Positions 7,692-16,321 of a DNA stretch of 64,000 bases are shown piece by piece (within the stretch, counting starts at the first letter, position 1; each line of letters starts with the position of its first letter). Source of the DNA: Hoeflea_A sp039025395 (lineage in GTDB: Bacteria; Pseudomonadota; Alphaproteobacteria; Rhizobiales; Rhizobiaceae). The stretch spans positions 1-64,000 of the forward strand of contig JBCCOK010000020.1 in the NCBI GenBank assembly GCA_039025395.1, written 5' to 3'. Below the pieces are notes generated by a model. It worked only from the letters and a program-made list of their open reading frames with translations. It was not told the DNA's origin and searched no databases. Both the position numbers and the translations under genes were made by a program.

Positions 7692-8408
7692 CTACCTCGC
7701 CTTAGGCTTGGTAGCGATGCCCATATAAATGATGGCGCGCGATGGGAGCGGTCCGAAGGTGAAATCACCGCGGCGATTGATACCGCGCGGCCCGAGCCCG
7801 GTTGTGGGGCCAACTGAAAGACCGGCTTTCTCCATCACATCCGACAACTCGGCTGGGCGTATGAACAAGGCGGGATCATGGGTACCTTTCGGCAAGAGGC
7901 CAATGATATCTTCGGCAAAGGTAACCGTGAAAAAACGCGACAGCGGATTGCGGTTGATCGTATCATAGAAGAACGTGCCCCCCGGTTTGAGAACGCGCGC
8001 GATCTCTGCGATTACACGCTCAAGGTCGTCGACATGCTCCAGGACGTCGACACAAACAACCGAGTCGAATGAAGAGTCGATATAGGGCAAGCGTTCGCCG
8101 ACACCGACGTCATAAGAAATGCGAAGACCGCTTTGCTCAGCGTGCTTTTTAGCCGCCTCAATGGCTCGAGCGGCCGGGTCGATACCTGTTACCGAAGCAC
8201 CCTTCGCGGCCAACGCTTCCGACATGAAGCCCCCCGCGCAACCAAGATCCAGGATCGTCTTTCCCGCAGGATCAAAGTGGCGTTCGAACCATTTCAAACG
8301 TCCCGGGACAAGGTTCTTCAGCGTACGCACCCAGCGGATGTCGTCTGACCACCAGCTATTGGCGACATCATCGTAGATGGTCAGGTCGTTACGTGCTGCG
8401 TTCTGCAT
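7692..8408 (-). CDS. Class I SAM-dependent methyltransferase, UbiG-like
   Basis: A soluble enzyme of 238 residues with the full class I methyltransferase fold. Motif I is ILDLGCAGGFMSEALA, the acidic SAM-ribose contact lies in VTGIDPAA, and VCVDVLEHVDD and the LKPGGTFFYDTINRN strand follow. The N-terminal YDDVANSWW and C-terminal LFIRPAEL are typical of UbiG, the O-methyltransferase of ubiquinone synthesis. No other ubi gene is near, so a different hydroxylated substrate is possible. I chose the ATG at 8408: GGAG lies 6 nt upstream and UbiG homology begins there. Confidence 0.82.
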   Translation of the reverse strand: MQNAARNDLTIYDDVANSWWSDDIRWVRTLKNLVPGRLKWFERHFDPAGKTILDLGCAGGFMSEALAAKGASVTGIDPAARAIEAAKKHAEQSGLRISYDVGVGERLPYIDSSFDSVVCVDVLEHVDDLERVIAEIARVLKPGGTFFYDTINRNPLSRFFTVTFAEDIIGLLPKGTHDPALFIRPAELSDVMEKAGLSVGPTTGLGPRGINRRGDFTFGPLPSRAIIYMGIATKPKAR

Positions 8409-8587
8409 CGCATGCTCCGAAAGTGAGGTCTCGAACAGCAAGGGATATAGGTCACCTATTTTTGTGGCCACTGGAAAGAGACCAACCCTTACCGAGACAA
8501 GGAGGTGGACAGGATCGCTGCTCAAGTCTGGCAAAAGCCAAAAACAGCTTCCAAGCTTGAGCTTGAGCGGCGCTTTGATCCCTTAGC

Positions 8588-9238
8588 TCACAGTAAACAC
8601 CGAATAAGCACGGGCTTGCGCCGACCGAGCGTTTCCTTGCTGCACTGCCTTGCGATAAAGTCGGCAACGTCCGCACGCGAAATGATACCGTTTCGCCATT
8701 CATGCGGCTTCATCAATATGCGGTACCGATCAGTTCGCGCACCATTTGTCAGGACCCCTGGGCGCACGATCAGCCAGTCAATCGCACTTTTCTCAATCAA
8801 GTACTCTTGAGTGGTTTTGTCATCATAGGCGCGCCCCAGAACCACACGAAATGGAAGACGTTGAAGTGGATTGATATAGGCCGATGAATCGCCGGCTCCA
8901 AAACCTGTGACGGCAATGAGTCGATTGACGCCGATTTTCTCCATGGCAGGTAGGAGCACCCGGGTGGCCTCGGAAAACAAGGTCACTGGCGAGGTAACCA
9001 TGGCCAGAGACGCCTTGACGCCGAGCGCCTGTACGACCGTATCGACACCATCAAGGGCCCGCTCTGTGTCTGCGCCGTCCAATGCATCACCGCGAAAGGC
9101 TTCAATTCGATCATTCTCTTTCAGGCCGGCATCACCGCTCCGCGACATGGATCGCACCTGGTGGTCCTCGGCGGCCAACGCCTGGCAAATCGCTCTCCCA
9201 ACCCCCCGGCTTCCGCCCATAACGAGTACCTTTGACAT
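8588..9238 (-). CDS. NAD(P)-binding protein, atypical SDR
   Basis: A protein of 216 residues with an N-terminal Rossmann motif, VLVMGGSRGVGRAICQAL, of the NAD(P)H-binding atypical SDR type. A VDTVVQALG strand, VNRLIAVTGFGAG and IDWLIVRPGVLTNG follow. These proteins are NAD(P)-dependent reductases or epimerases, or dinucleotide sensors; the classical Tyr-x-x-x-Lys pair is not evident. The ATG at 9238 follows an AGAGAAAG purine tract. It is in line with the methyltransferase (180 bp apart), though there is no sign that they share a transcript. Confidence 0.78.
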   Translation of the reverse strand: MSKVLVMGGSRGVGRAICQALAAEDHQVRSMSRSGDAGLKENDRIEAFRGDALDGADTERALDGVDTVVQALGVKASLAMVTSPVTLFSEATRVLLPAMEKIGVNRLIAVTGFGAGDSSAYINPLQRLPFRVVLGRAYDDKTTQEYLIEKSAIDWLIVRPGVLTNGARTDRYRILMKPHEWRNGIISRADVADFIARQCSKETLGRRKPVLIRCLL

Positions 9239-9751
9239 CGCTTTCTCTTTTATGCTCCGCACCTAAAGTACGCTGTTCCCTTCAGGTTGAGACAATTGAC
9301 GATCGGCGGATTGCAGTGAACCCGCCTGGAACAGGTACCAACGTCATGAATGACAGATAATACGCCAAATGGCAGCAAGCGGATTTCACAGCAACGCGAA
9401 TGGCTGCCGCCGGGACGCCTGGCAGCGAAATCACCAGAAGGGCGCCGGCGGCGAAAAACGCCGGGAAGACCAGGCCTTCTGTAGCTAACAGACATTCCAT
9501 CAACAGTCCGGTGTTCTACTGAAGGCGTCGATCAAGACCGAAGACAGGACAATCCTGTCCGATCGCCATAAGCCGACAGGCAATCCTGTCGTCCATGCGC
9601 TGAGGAAAGAGTGAGGATGCGCTAAGCCGGAGTTAAGCAGGATTTATGTGTCGATTTCCGGCTTGTCTTATGGCTCCGCATGATCCGCAAAACGTCCCCG
9701 CAATCCGGAACGGATGTTTCGGAAACACAATCCATGTTCGCGGCAAGTCGA
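9239..9751. other. 513-bp region without a supported gene
   Basis: No convincing gene is present. A minus-strand open frame at 9282-9500 has a hydrophobic N-terminal half but only a weak ribosome-binding site, so I do not call it. The clearest structure is a pair of tandem palindromes at 9543-9590. The region should contain the promoter of the NAD(P)-binding gene. Confidence 0.45.
9543..9590. promoter_or_regulatory. Two tandem GACAGG/CCTGTC palindromes
   Basis: The first palindrome (9543-9559) is GACAGGA-CAA-TCCTGTC and the second (9575-9590) is GACAGG-CAAT-CCTGTC. Their centres are about 31.5 bp apart, three helical turns, so two dimers could bind on the same DNA face. The layout resembles a double operator; each could also fold as a small hairpin. 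No adjacent regulator gene shows what binds. Confidence 0.5.
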
Positions 9752-10345
9752 TCAGCCGCTATGACTCATCAGTTCCTTTCCGTTGTGAAGCAGCCGTGAG
9801 CGCCAGGGTATTGGGTTGCGGAGGGCGAAATGCGCCATGCAGGCATTTTCAGCCTCGATCATGAGCTCGCGGATCCTTTCCTCCGGTTCGTCGCTTTCGA
9901 TCAAAACATGCGTTTCGATATGTTCCGTCTTGCCGTCCGTCGTATGACCGAGTTGGCGCATGTTCGACAGGTTAGTTTGGAAGCCGACACGCTGTTCCAG
10001 CTTCATCGATTTGATGTTGATCTTGCGTGCCGTGTAGATATCGGTCAGGTGGGTCATCAGGCAAAAACCGATGCCCGCGCACATATAGGCAAGCGGCGGC
10101 GGCGCCGTGTCGTCGCCGATCGGAATATCCTCATCGCAGAAGAACCGGACTGGTGAGAATCCCGGAATATTGACCTGCACGACCCCGGTCTTTCGCTGCT
10201 TTTCCGTTGCTTCCGCCGTCATCACAACTTCAAAGCTGAGCGGCTCCGGCGGCTTGCCCTTCTTGAAAGGCTTCGCTTCGAATTGTGTCGGCTCCGGCAG
10301 CTTCTCGCTGATTTCTCCGACATGATAGACTTTTTCGTCATTCAT
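9752..10345 (-). CDS. OsmC family protein
   Basis: A protein of 197 residues with the OsmC-like fold. The two expected cysteines are visible: one in the helix GIGFCLMTHL and one in ENACMAHFAL, the positions of the peroxidatic and resolving pair in OsmC/Ohr proteins. The family reduces organic hydroperoxides or acts in sulfur chemistry. The N-terminal extension (EISEKLPEPTQFEAKPFKKG) is longer than in classical OsmC. The start ATG at 10345 follows a GGGAGCGGGAA purine tract. It is divergent from psuK, 202 bp away. Confidence 0.8.
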   Translation of the reverse strand: MNDEKVYHVGEISEKLPEPTQFEAKPFKKGKPPEPLSFEVVMTAEATEKQRKTGVVQVNIPGFSPVRFFCDEDIPIGDDTAPPPLAYMCAGIGFCLMTHLTDIYTARKINIKSMKLEQRVGFQTNLSNMRQLGHTTDGKTEHIETHVLIESDEPEERIRELMIEAENACMAHFALRNPIPWRSRLLHNGKELMSHSG

Positions 10346-10547
10346 ACTGTTCCCGCTCCCTTGTTGCCCCCGGTCGCTGATGAACCGGCGCCTCAAAAGG
10401 CCATTGGCATATTAAATCGTTGAGCGGAAGATTGACCGGCGGATAAATTACCCTGCCCGCGGTTTGAAAAGCCGCCGCGCATACCGTAATGCATCTGCTG
10501 AAGGGTCGGGCGAAGCCAACAGGTCGTCCGGCAAAGGGCACCATCCT

Positions 10548-11486
10548 ATGGCACGCATACTGGTAATCGGCGGCGCGCATATTGACCGGCGCGCCAAGAT
10601 CAGCGTCCCGACCGTACACGGCGCCAGCAATCCGGGGCGCTGGTACGAAGAGGCTGGCGGCGGCGGGTTCAACGCGGCGCGCGGTCTTGCAAGGCTGGGA
10701 AACAGTGTCGCCATGGTTTCTGTACGCGGCGGCGACGCGGCAGGCGAAGCAGTTGCTCTTGCCGTCGAGGAAGCAGGGATTGCCGACATGGCACAGGTTT
10801 TTCTCGACCGCGCCACACCCAGCTACTCCGCGGTGATCGATGACAGCGGCAACCTCGTGATCGCCATCGCAGACATGGATCTCTATGACCGCTTCGTGCA
10901 CCGGCAGCTATCGCGAAAGTCCATCCGTGAGGCAATCGGAAATGCCGATTTCGTTCTGTGCGACGCCAATCTGCCGGCCGATACGCTGGGCGCCCTGTCT
11001 TCGATGACCGAGATCCGGGCGAAGCCGCTTGCAGCGATCGCTGTCTCGCCCGCCAAGGCCCCTCGCCTTACGCAGGCGCTCGCAAAGCTTGCTGTTCTGT
11101 TCGTCAATGCGTCTGAGGCCAGCGCCTTGTGCGATGCGCCCGACCAACCGGAACAATGGCCTCAACGCTTGCGCGATCTCGGCGTCACAAGAGCGGTGAT
11201 CACCAACGGTACAGGGCCGGTTCTGGGCTTTGACGAAGAAATTGTCTTTCGTCTGATGCCGCCACTGACGGACAGGATCGTTGACGAAACGGGCGCCGGC
11301 GATGCGCTTGCGGCTGCGACTATCGACGCCTTGGCAAGGGGATCGGTCCTTTGCGAAGCCGTTCGCTACGGCATTGCCGCAGCCGGTGTCACTGTACGCT
11401 CTGCGCATGCAGCGGCACCGGACCTCGATCACCAGGTGCTTTCGCGTGAACTTGAACGCGTGCCTGAGCCGCATATTCTCACCTGA
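10548..11486 (+). CDS. psuK: Pseudouridine kinase (PfkB family)
   Basis: A cytoplasmic carbohydrate kinase of 312 residues, the same size as E. coli PsuK. The PfkB signature is clear: an N-terminal ILVIGGAHIDRR strand, the glycine-rich GGGFNAARGLARLG and the C-terminal DETGAGDALAAA with the catalytic aspartate. The start ATG at 10548 follows AAGGG by about 9 nt. Specificity comes from the next gene: psuG begins 31 bp downstream on the same strand. Together they phosphorylate pseudouridine and split it into uracil and ribose 5-phosphate. PfkB alone would not fix the substrate. Confidence 0.85.
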   Translation: MARILVIGGAHIDRRAKISVPTVHGASNPGRWYEEAGGGGFNAARGLARLGNSVAMVSVRGGDAAGEAVALAVEEAGIADMAQVFLDRATPSYSAVIDDSGNLVIAIADMDLYDRFVHRQLSRKSIREAIGNADFVLCDANLPADTLGALSSMTEIRAKPLAAIAVSPAKAPRLTQALAKLAVLFVNASEASALCDAPDQPEQWPQRLRDLGVTRAVITNGTGPVLGFDEEIVFRLMPPLTDRIVDETGAGDALAAATIDALARGSVLCEAVRYGIAAAGVTVRSAHAAAPDLDHQVLSRELERVPEPHILT

Positions 11487-11517
11487 GCCACCACGCCTTT
11501 ACATCCCGGAATGAAGC

Positions 11518-12438
11518 ATGGACGAAGCAACGGCATTTCCAATCAGCTATTCCAATGAGGTCCGCACTGCACTCGACGCGAACCGCCCGGTCGTGGCGCT
11601 CGAATCGACAATCATCACGCAAGGCATGCCTTGGCCCCGCAATTTCGAGATGGCGCGCGCTGTCCAGGATGTTATCCGCGCCGAAAACGCGGTGCCTGCA
11701 ACAATCGCCATTATCGATGGCTGCCTGCATGTCGGCCTTGACCACAAACAACTGGAAATGCTGGCGAAAAGCGATGATGCCATGAAGGTTTCCCGCGCCG
11801 ACATGGCCTATGCGATTGCCATGGGCAAGACCGCGGCCACAACTGTTGCGGCAACGAAAATAGCCGCGGCCCATGCCGGCATCAGTGTTTTTGCGACCGG
11901 TGGCATTGGCGGCGTTCACGCCGGTGCCGAAACCCATTTCGACATTTCCGCCGACCTCGACGAACTCGCGCGCACGCCCGTAATTGTCGTATCGGCCGGG
12001 GCGAAGGCCATTCTCGACCTGCCGAAAACCCTGGAGGTACTGGAAACAAAAGGAGTGCCTGTGGTCACCTATGGCGCCGACGAATTGCCCGCCTTCTGGT
12101 CGCGGCGATCAGGTCTCAAAACGCCGTTGCGGCTGGACAGTGCCGCGGACATAGCGAGATTTCACAAGACGCGCGCGGCCATGGGCATTGTTGGCGGCCT
12201 GCTTGTTGCAAATCCCGTTCCAACCGAACACGAAATCCCGCTTGCCGAGATCGAGCACCATATCGCGGAAGCAGTGGCCACCGCCAATGTACGCGGTATC
12301 ACTGGCAAAGACGTCACGCCCTTTCTGTTGGCGCAGATCCTGTCGATGACCGATGGACGCAGCCTCGAAACCAACATTGCGTTGGTCGAAAACAACGCGC
12401 GCCTCGCAGCGCAGATCGCCAGCGCAATGGCCCGATAG
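11518..12438 (+). CDS. psuG: Pseudouridine-5'-phosphate glycosidase
   Basis: A protein of 306 residues very like PsuG (YeiN), a Mn-dependent enzyme that cleaves the C-C glycosidic bond of pseudouridine 5'-phosphate through a lysine Schiff base. Family hallmarks are VALESTIITQGMPWP at the start, the GKTAATTVAATK stretch with FATGGIGGVHAGAE, and GIVGGLLVANPVP followed by ITGKDVTPFLL near the end. It follows psuK as a two-gene operon. No transporter or nucleoside hydrolase gene is attached, so the substrate may come from internal RNA turnover. Confidence 0.95.
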   Translation: MDEATAFPISYSNEVRTALDANRPVVALESTIITQGMPWPRNFEMARAVQDVIRAENAVPATIAIIDGCLHVGLDHKQLEMLAKSDDAMKVSRADMAYAIAMGKTAATTVAATKIAAAHAGISVFATGGIGGVHAGAETHFDISADLDELARTPVIVVSAGAKAILDLPKTLEVLETKGVPVVTYGADELPAFWSRRSGLKTPLRLDSAADIARFHKTRAAMGIVGGLLVANPVPTEHEIPLAEIEHHIAEAVATANVRGITGKDVTPFLLAQILSMTDGRSLETNIALVENNARLAAQIASAMAR

Positions 12439-12482
12439 GCCGTCCAGAGATTGAGAGCAAGTCAGGCTTAGACTGGCTTCCC

Positions 12483-13133
12483 CTAACTCAGCGGAGCGAT
12501 CTGCAGTTCAACGCGCCGGTTCTGCGCGCGGCCCGCATCGGTCGCGTTGCTTGCAACCGGCCGCTCCTGCCCGAATCCGACGACAAACATGCGCCTGCGG
12601 TCGACACCCTGCGCTGTCAGGTAGGTCGCAACGGATTGGGCACGACGCTGCGAAAGATCGAGATTGTATTGGGCTGAACCGGTGGAGTCGGTGTAGCCGT
12701 AAACGTCGATCAGCGATTGATTATACTTGTTGAGAATGATCGAAACCGAGTTCAGCGTTGCAAAGAAGCTCGGATCGATTTGAGCCTGATCCACGCCGAA
12801 GGTTACATTTGAGGGCATGTTGAGGATCAGGCTGTTGCCATTGCGCGTGACCGAAACGCCGGTGCCCTGAAGCTGCGCGCGCAACTCGGCTTCCTGCCGG
12901 TCCATATAGTTGCCGATGGTTCCGCCGGCGAGCGCGCCGATGCCGGCACCGATCAGCGCATTGCGCCGATCATTGCCACCTGCAAGCAGACCAAGGCCGG
13001 CGCCGGCCGCAGCACCGATTGCTGCACCGGATGCGGTCCGCGTCGGACGCTGCTCACCGGTAAATGGATCGGTTGTCATGCAGGCTGTGAGAAAGGCACC
13101 GGCCAACACACTGGCCGCTATTTGTCTGTACAT
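12483..13133 (-). CDS. OmpA family lipoprotein
   Basis: An outer-membrane or periplasmic lipoprotein of 216 residues. The N-terminus has a lipobox, FLTAC, with the lipidated Cys at 18. Two glycine-zipper stretches (GAAIGAAAGAGLGLLAG and GAGIGALAGGTIGN) follow, then a C-terminal OmpA peptidoglycan-binding domain with VYGYTDSTGSAQYNLDLSQR and the RRVELQI end. The domain order is that of YiaD. It likely tethers the outer membrane to peptidoglycan. The ATG at 13133 is the start that places the signal peptide correctly. It is convergent with psuG, 44 bp away. Confidence 0.9.
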   Translation of the reverse strand: MYRQIAASVLAGAFLTACMTTDPFTGEQRPTRTASGAAIGAAAGAGLGLLAGGNDRRNALIGAGIGALAGGTIGNYMDRQEAELRAQLQGTGVSVTRNGNSLILNMPSNVTFGVDQAQIDPSFFATLNSVSIILNKYNQSLIDVYGYTDSTGSAQYNLDLSQRRAQSVATYLTAQGVDRRRMFVVGFGQERPVASNATDAGRAQNRRVELQIAPLS

Positions 13134-13406
13134 TCGGATTTCCCCCGACTCAAGGTGGATCAAATTGTGGTGGCTTCAATCGCAATATTACGGCGCCATT
13201 GTGTTCATATCCGCGCAAATTCAAGCCAAACGCATTTTCGCGGTCGCCATTGCAGCAATCAGGCTCAACGCGGTTTCAATTGCAATGCAAGTCTGCGTAG
13301 CCGGAATTTGGTTGCAACGCCACCGCGATGCAGCCGATTGCCCACAACTCTTTATCATGCGATGAGCCAATTTTTGCTCGTTGATAGGCGGCATTTCGAT
13401 TTATAG

Positions 13407-16019
13407 CTAGGCTTCAATCACCTCTTTCACCGCCGTTGCAAGCTGCTTCAGCGAAAAGGGCTTCGGCAAGAACCCGAATTGGGCGTTTTCGGGCAGGTTC
13501 TTGGCAAAGGCGTCTTCCGCGTATCCTGAAACGAAGATGAACTTCATATCCGGGTATTCCTTGCGCAACTCGCGCAGAAGGGTCGGACCGTCCATTTCCG
13601 GCATCACCACATCGGAAACGACGATGTCGACATCGCCTTCGAGTTCCTTGATCACATCCAGTGCCTCAACACCCGACCCTGCCTCGTGTACGGTGTATCC
13701 GCGCGTTTCAAGCATGCGCTTACCGCCGCGCCGAACGGCTTCCTCATCCTCGACCAGAAGCACCGTTGCCGAGCCGGTAAGATCGGTTCTTTCTTCATCC
13801 TTGGCTGCGCCGTTGACCTTTTCGGCTTTGCCGGGCGTTGCCGGCATATCGGTCTGCGGTGAGGCGACGGCTGCCGATTGCACCTCGTCCGCCTCGGTTT
13901 GCATGTGACGTGGCAGGTATATGCGAAACGTGGTCCCCTCGCCGACTTCGGATTCCGGATAGATATAGCCGCCGGACTGCTTGATAATCCCGTACACCAT
14001 GGAAAGGCCCAGCCCCGTGCCCTTTCCGACCTCTTTGGTGGTGAAGAATGGCTCGAATATCTTGTCCATCAAGTCCGGTGCAATACCGGTTCCCTCGTCG
14101 CTAACGGCGATCATCACATAATCACCGTCCTGCATGCCGCGATTGTTGAGGCCGGCAACCTCGTCGCTCTCGACGTTTCGGCTGCTGATCCTGATCGTGC
14201 CGCCTTCCGGCATCGCATCGCGCGCGTTCACAGCGAGGTTGATGATCACCTGCTCGAACTGACCGATGTCGGTTTTTACCGGCCAAAGGTCCTTTCCATA
14301 TTCGATGTCGAGCTTGACATTCGACCCGGTCAGGCGATCGACAAGCATGCGCAAATCGCCGATAACATCGGTCATTGAGAGAACTGTGGGGCGCATGGTC
14401 TGTTTGCGCGAGAAAGCCAGCAACTGGCGCACCAGGACGGCCGCCCTGTTGGCATTGCGTTTGATTTCCATCAGATCGGCAAAGCTTGAATCAGACGGGC
14501 GCAGAGAAAGCAGCAAGTGATCGGCAGACAACAGGATTGCCGTGAGCACATTGTTGAAATCATGCGCGATGCCGCCGGCCAGGGTTCCAACGGCATTCAT
14601 TTTCTGGGTTTCGGCCATCTGCGCCTCAAGCGCCTTCTGTTCGGTGGTTTCAACCGCGTAGATGATCGCGGCCTCCGCGCTTTCGCTCCCGTCGACCACT
14701 GCGGTCACGTAGAAGCGAAAAAAGCGTTCGCTGTCAGCAGCATGGCGCGAATCGATCGGTGCGATTTCACCTTGGCCGTGCACAGCCTGTTCGAGGGCCT
14801 CGTCCAGCACCGCGCGATCGGCTTCTTGCATGACCGTCTCGAACAATGCACCCTTTTCAAGATCGTCACGTGACACGACTTCGGAAAACATCTTCAGAAA
14901 GGGTGCGTTGGTTCGGACGATTTTGCCTGTACGCTCGACCGATGCAATCGCCATCGGCGTGTTGTTGAAGAAGCGTGTAAAGCGCGTTTCCGCAGCGGAC
15001 GATTCACTGGCGTTGGCACCGTCACCCGCGCGTTGAAGGACGATTGTGCGGCTTTCGCCGGGCGCACCGTCGCGGGTCGCACTGACCCTGTGAACAAGGC
15101 GAACCGGGAGGCTCTTGCCGTCCTGCCGGAGCATATCGAGATCCAGCGTTGCCGTGCGGTCGAGCCCGGGCGCCGCCTGTACCGATTCTATCAGCGCCAT
15201 GCCCTCACCGGCGATCATATCGCGCAATACGATGGAACCCGGTGTAAAGCGGGTCAGGTCGAGGCCGATCCAGTCGGCCAGTGTCGCATTGATATAAACC
15301 ACCTCACCGGCTTGCCCAGTGGACATGAATCCAGCTGGCGCATGATCAAGATAGTCGATCGCGTGCTGGAGTTCGCGGAAAAACCGCTCCTGCTCTTCGC
15401 GCTCCGAAGTGATGTCCGAAAGCTGCCAGACATAGAGCCGCTCGCCTGCATTGCCGAGATCCAGGAGCCGCGCGCGCAACCGATACCAACGCGGACCCTT
15501 TGACTCGCTGTCGCCTCGCAGGCCTCGTAAAACCCGGAATTCCTCCTGACCTTCCTTGCCCTCCCGGATCTGATTGGTAAGCCGATAGACAGCTTCTGCC
15601 GCCTGGCTGTCGTTCGACATGATGGCTTCAATCGAAAGCACGTCTGACGGTTCATCGACGCCAATCAGTTCCGCATAGGTGCGGTTGGCATAGATAACGC
15701 GGCCCTTTCTGTCGGTAACAACAGTGCCTTCCGGATGTCCGTCGATGAACAGGCGGGAAAGAACATCACCACCGCCCCGCGGCATGAGCTGGACGAAACC
15801 GATCACGGTCGAAACGAGGTAAAAGATGCCGACCATCGCCAGCATGCCGAGAAGGCCAAGTCCGAGGTCTGTGTTGACCCGTCCTTCCAGATATATGAAG
15901 GCGACCGCGGCGCCAATAAGAACAACGGCAAGAACAATAAGGCGAGCAACAGTGCCGGGTTTCGAATGCTGATCGATTATTGGCGTCGGATAGTTTCCCG
16001 ACGGCTTTTCCCGCGCCAT
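13407..16019 (-). CDS. cckA: Hybrid histidine kinase CckA
   Basis: A membrane-bound hybrid kinase of 870 residues matching CckA, the cell-cycle kinase/phosphatase that feeds phosphate through ChpT to CtrA and CpdR. Order: a short cytoplasmic N-terminus, two membrane segments (about residues 20-80), two to three PAS domains, a HisKA domain with the phospho-acceptor in GGIAHDFNNVL (His486), an ATPase domain (NLAVNARDAM, then GKGTGLGLSMVYGI), a linker rich in A/D/E/T and a receiver domain with IVVSDVVMPEMDG (Asp803). The ATG at 16019 has GAGG about 8 nt upstream. ChpT and CtrA are not in this window. It is monocistronic, divergent from the FliO-like gene. Confidence 0.93.
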   Translation of the reverse strand: MAREKPSGNYPTPIIDQHSKPGTVARLIVLAVVLIGAAVAFIYLEGRVNTDLGLGLLGMLAMVGIFYLVSTVIGFVQLMPRGGGDVLSRLFIDGHPEGTVVTDRKGRVIYANRTYAELIGVDEPSDVLSIEAIMSNDSQAAEAVYRLTNQIREGKEGQEEFRVLRGLRGDSESKGPRWYRLRARLLDLGNAGERLYVWQLSDITSEREEQERFFRELQHAIDYLDHAPAGFMSTGQAGEVVYINATLADWIGLDLTRFTPGSIVLRDMIAGEGMALIESVQAAPGLDRTATLDLDMLRQDGKSLPVRLVHRVSATRDGAPGESRTIVLQRAGDGANASESSAAETRFTRFFNNTPMAIASVERTGKIVRTNAPFLKMFSEVVSRDDLEKGALFETVMQEADRAVLDEALEQAVHGQGEIAPIDSRHAADSERFFRFYVTAVVDGSESAEAAIIYAVETTEQKALEAQMAETQKMNAVGTLAGGIAHDFNNVLTAILLSADHLLLSLRPSDSSFADLMEIKRNANRAAVLVRQLLAFSRKQTMRPTVLSMTDVIGDLRMLVDRLTGSNVKLDIEYGKDLWPVKTDIGQFEQVIINLAVNARDAMPEGGTIRISSRNVESDEVAGLNNRGMQDGDYVMIAVSDEGTGIAPDLMDKIFEPFFTTKEVGKGTGLGLSMVYGIIKQSGGYIYPESEVGEGTTFRIYLPRHMQTEADEVQSAAVASPQTDMPATPGKAEKVNGAAKDEERTDLTGSATVLLVEDEEAVRRGGKRMLETRGYTVHEAGSGVEALDVIKELEGDVDIVVSDVVMPEMDGPTLLRELRKEYPDMKFIFVSGYAEDAFAKNLPENAQFGFLPKPFSLKQLATAVKEVIEA

Positions 16020-16321
16020 GTCATCCTCATGGAAAGAGCTGATTCCCCGTAGCCACAATACCCTCTTTCGACCACATTCCTCTACACAATGAAAGGCTTC
16101 CACCGAAATCCGCAGGCAACGTAAGACCACGGACCGACAATGAACGAACTGAGCTACCGGAAGTTACGTGACAAAGGGAACATAACAAGTCGGCAAGCTG
16201 TGTGTTTCCCCTACTTTGACAGCCGCCATGCTTGCATGGTCCCGACCGGCCCACTAGGCTTTGTAGCAATCGCGGTTCATCACCGTTTCGGTGCGAATCG
16301 AACTCTAGGCGCTGAAGTATC
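16020..16321. other. Divergent intergenic region cckA / FliO-like
   Basis: About 300 bases that must hold the cckA promoter and the promoter of the FliO-like gene. I see no exact CtrA site (TTAA-N7-TTAA), no hairpin and no open frame with a ribosome-binding site. Confidence 0.4.

Noticed and set aside
9282..9500. Possible 72-residue hydrophobic protein on the minus strand
   Set aside because: The ribosome-binding site is weak and the second half is not protein-like. It stays open as a possibility.
16270..16315. tRNA T-arm-like stretch (TTCGGTGCGAATCGAAC)
   Set aside because: There is no acceptor stem, D-arm or anticodon arm in the flanking sequence.
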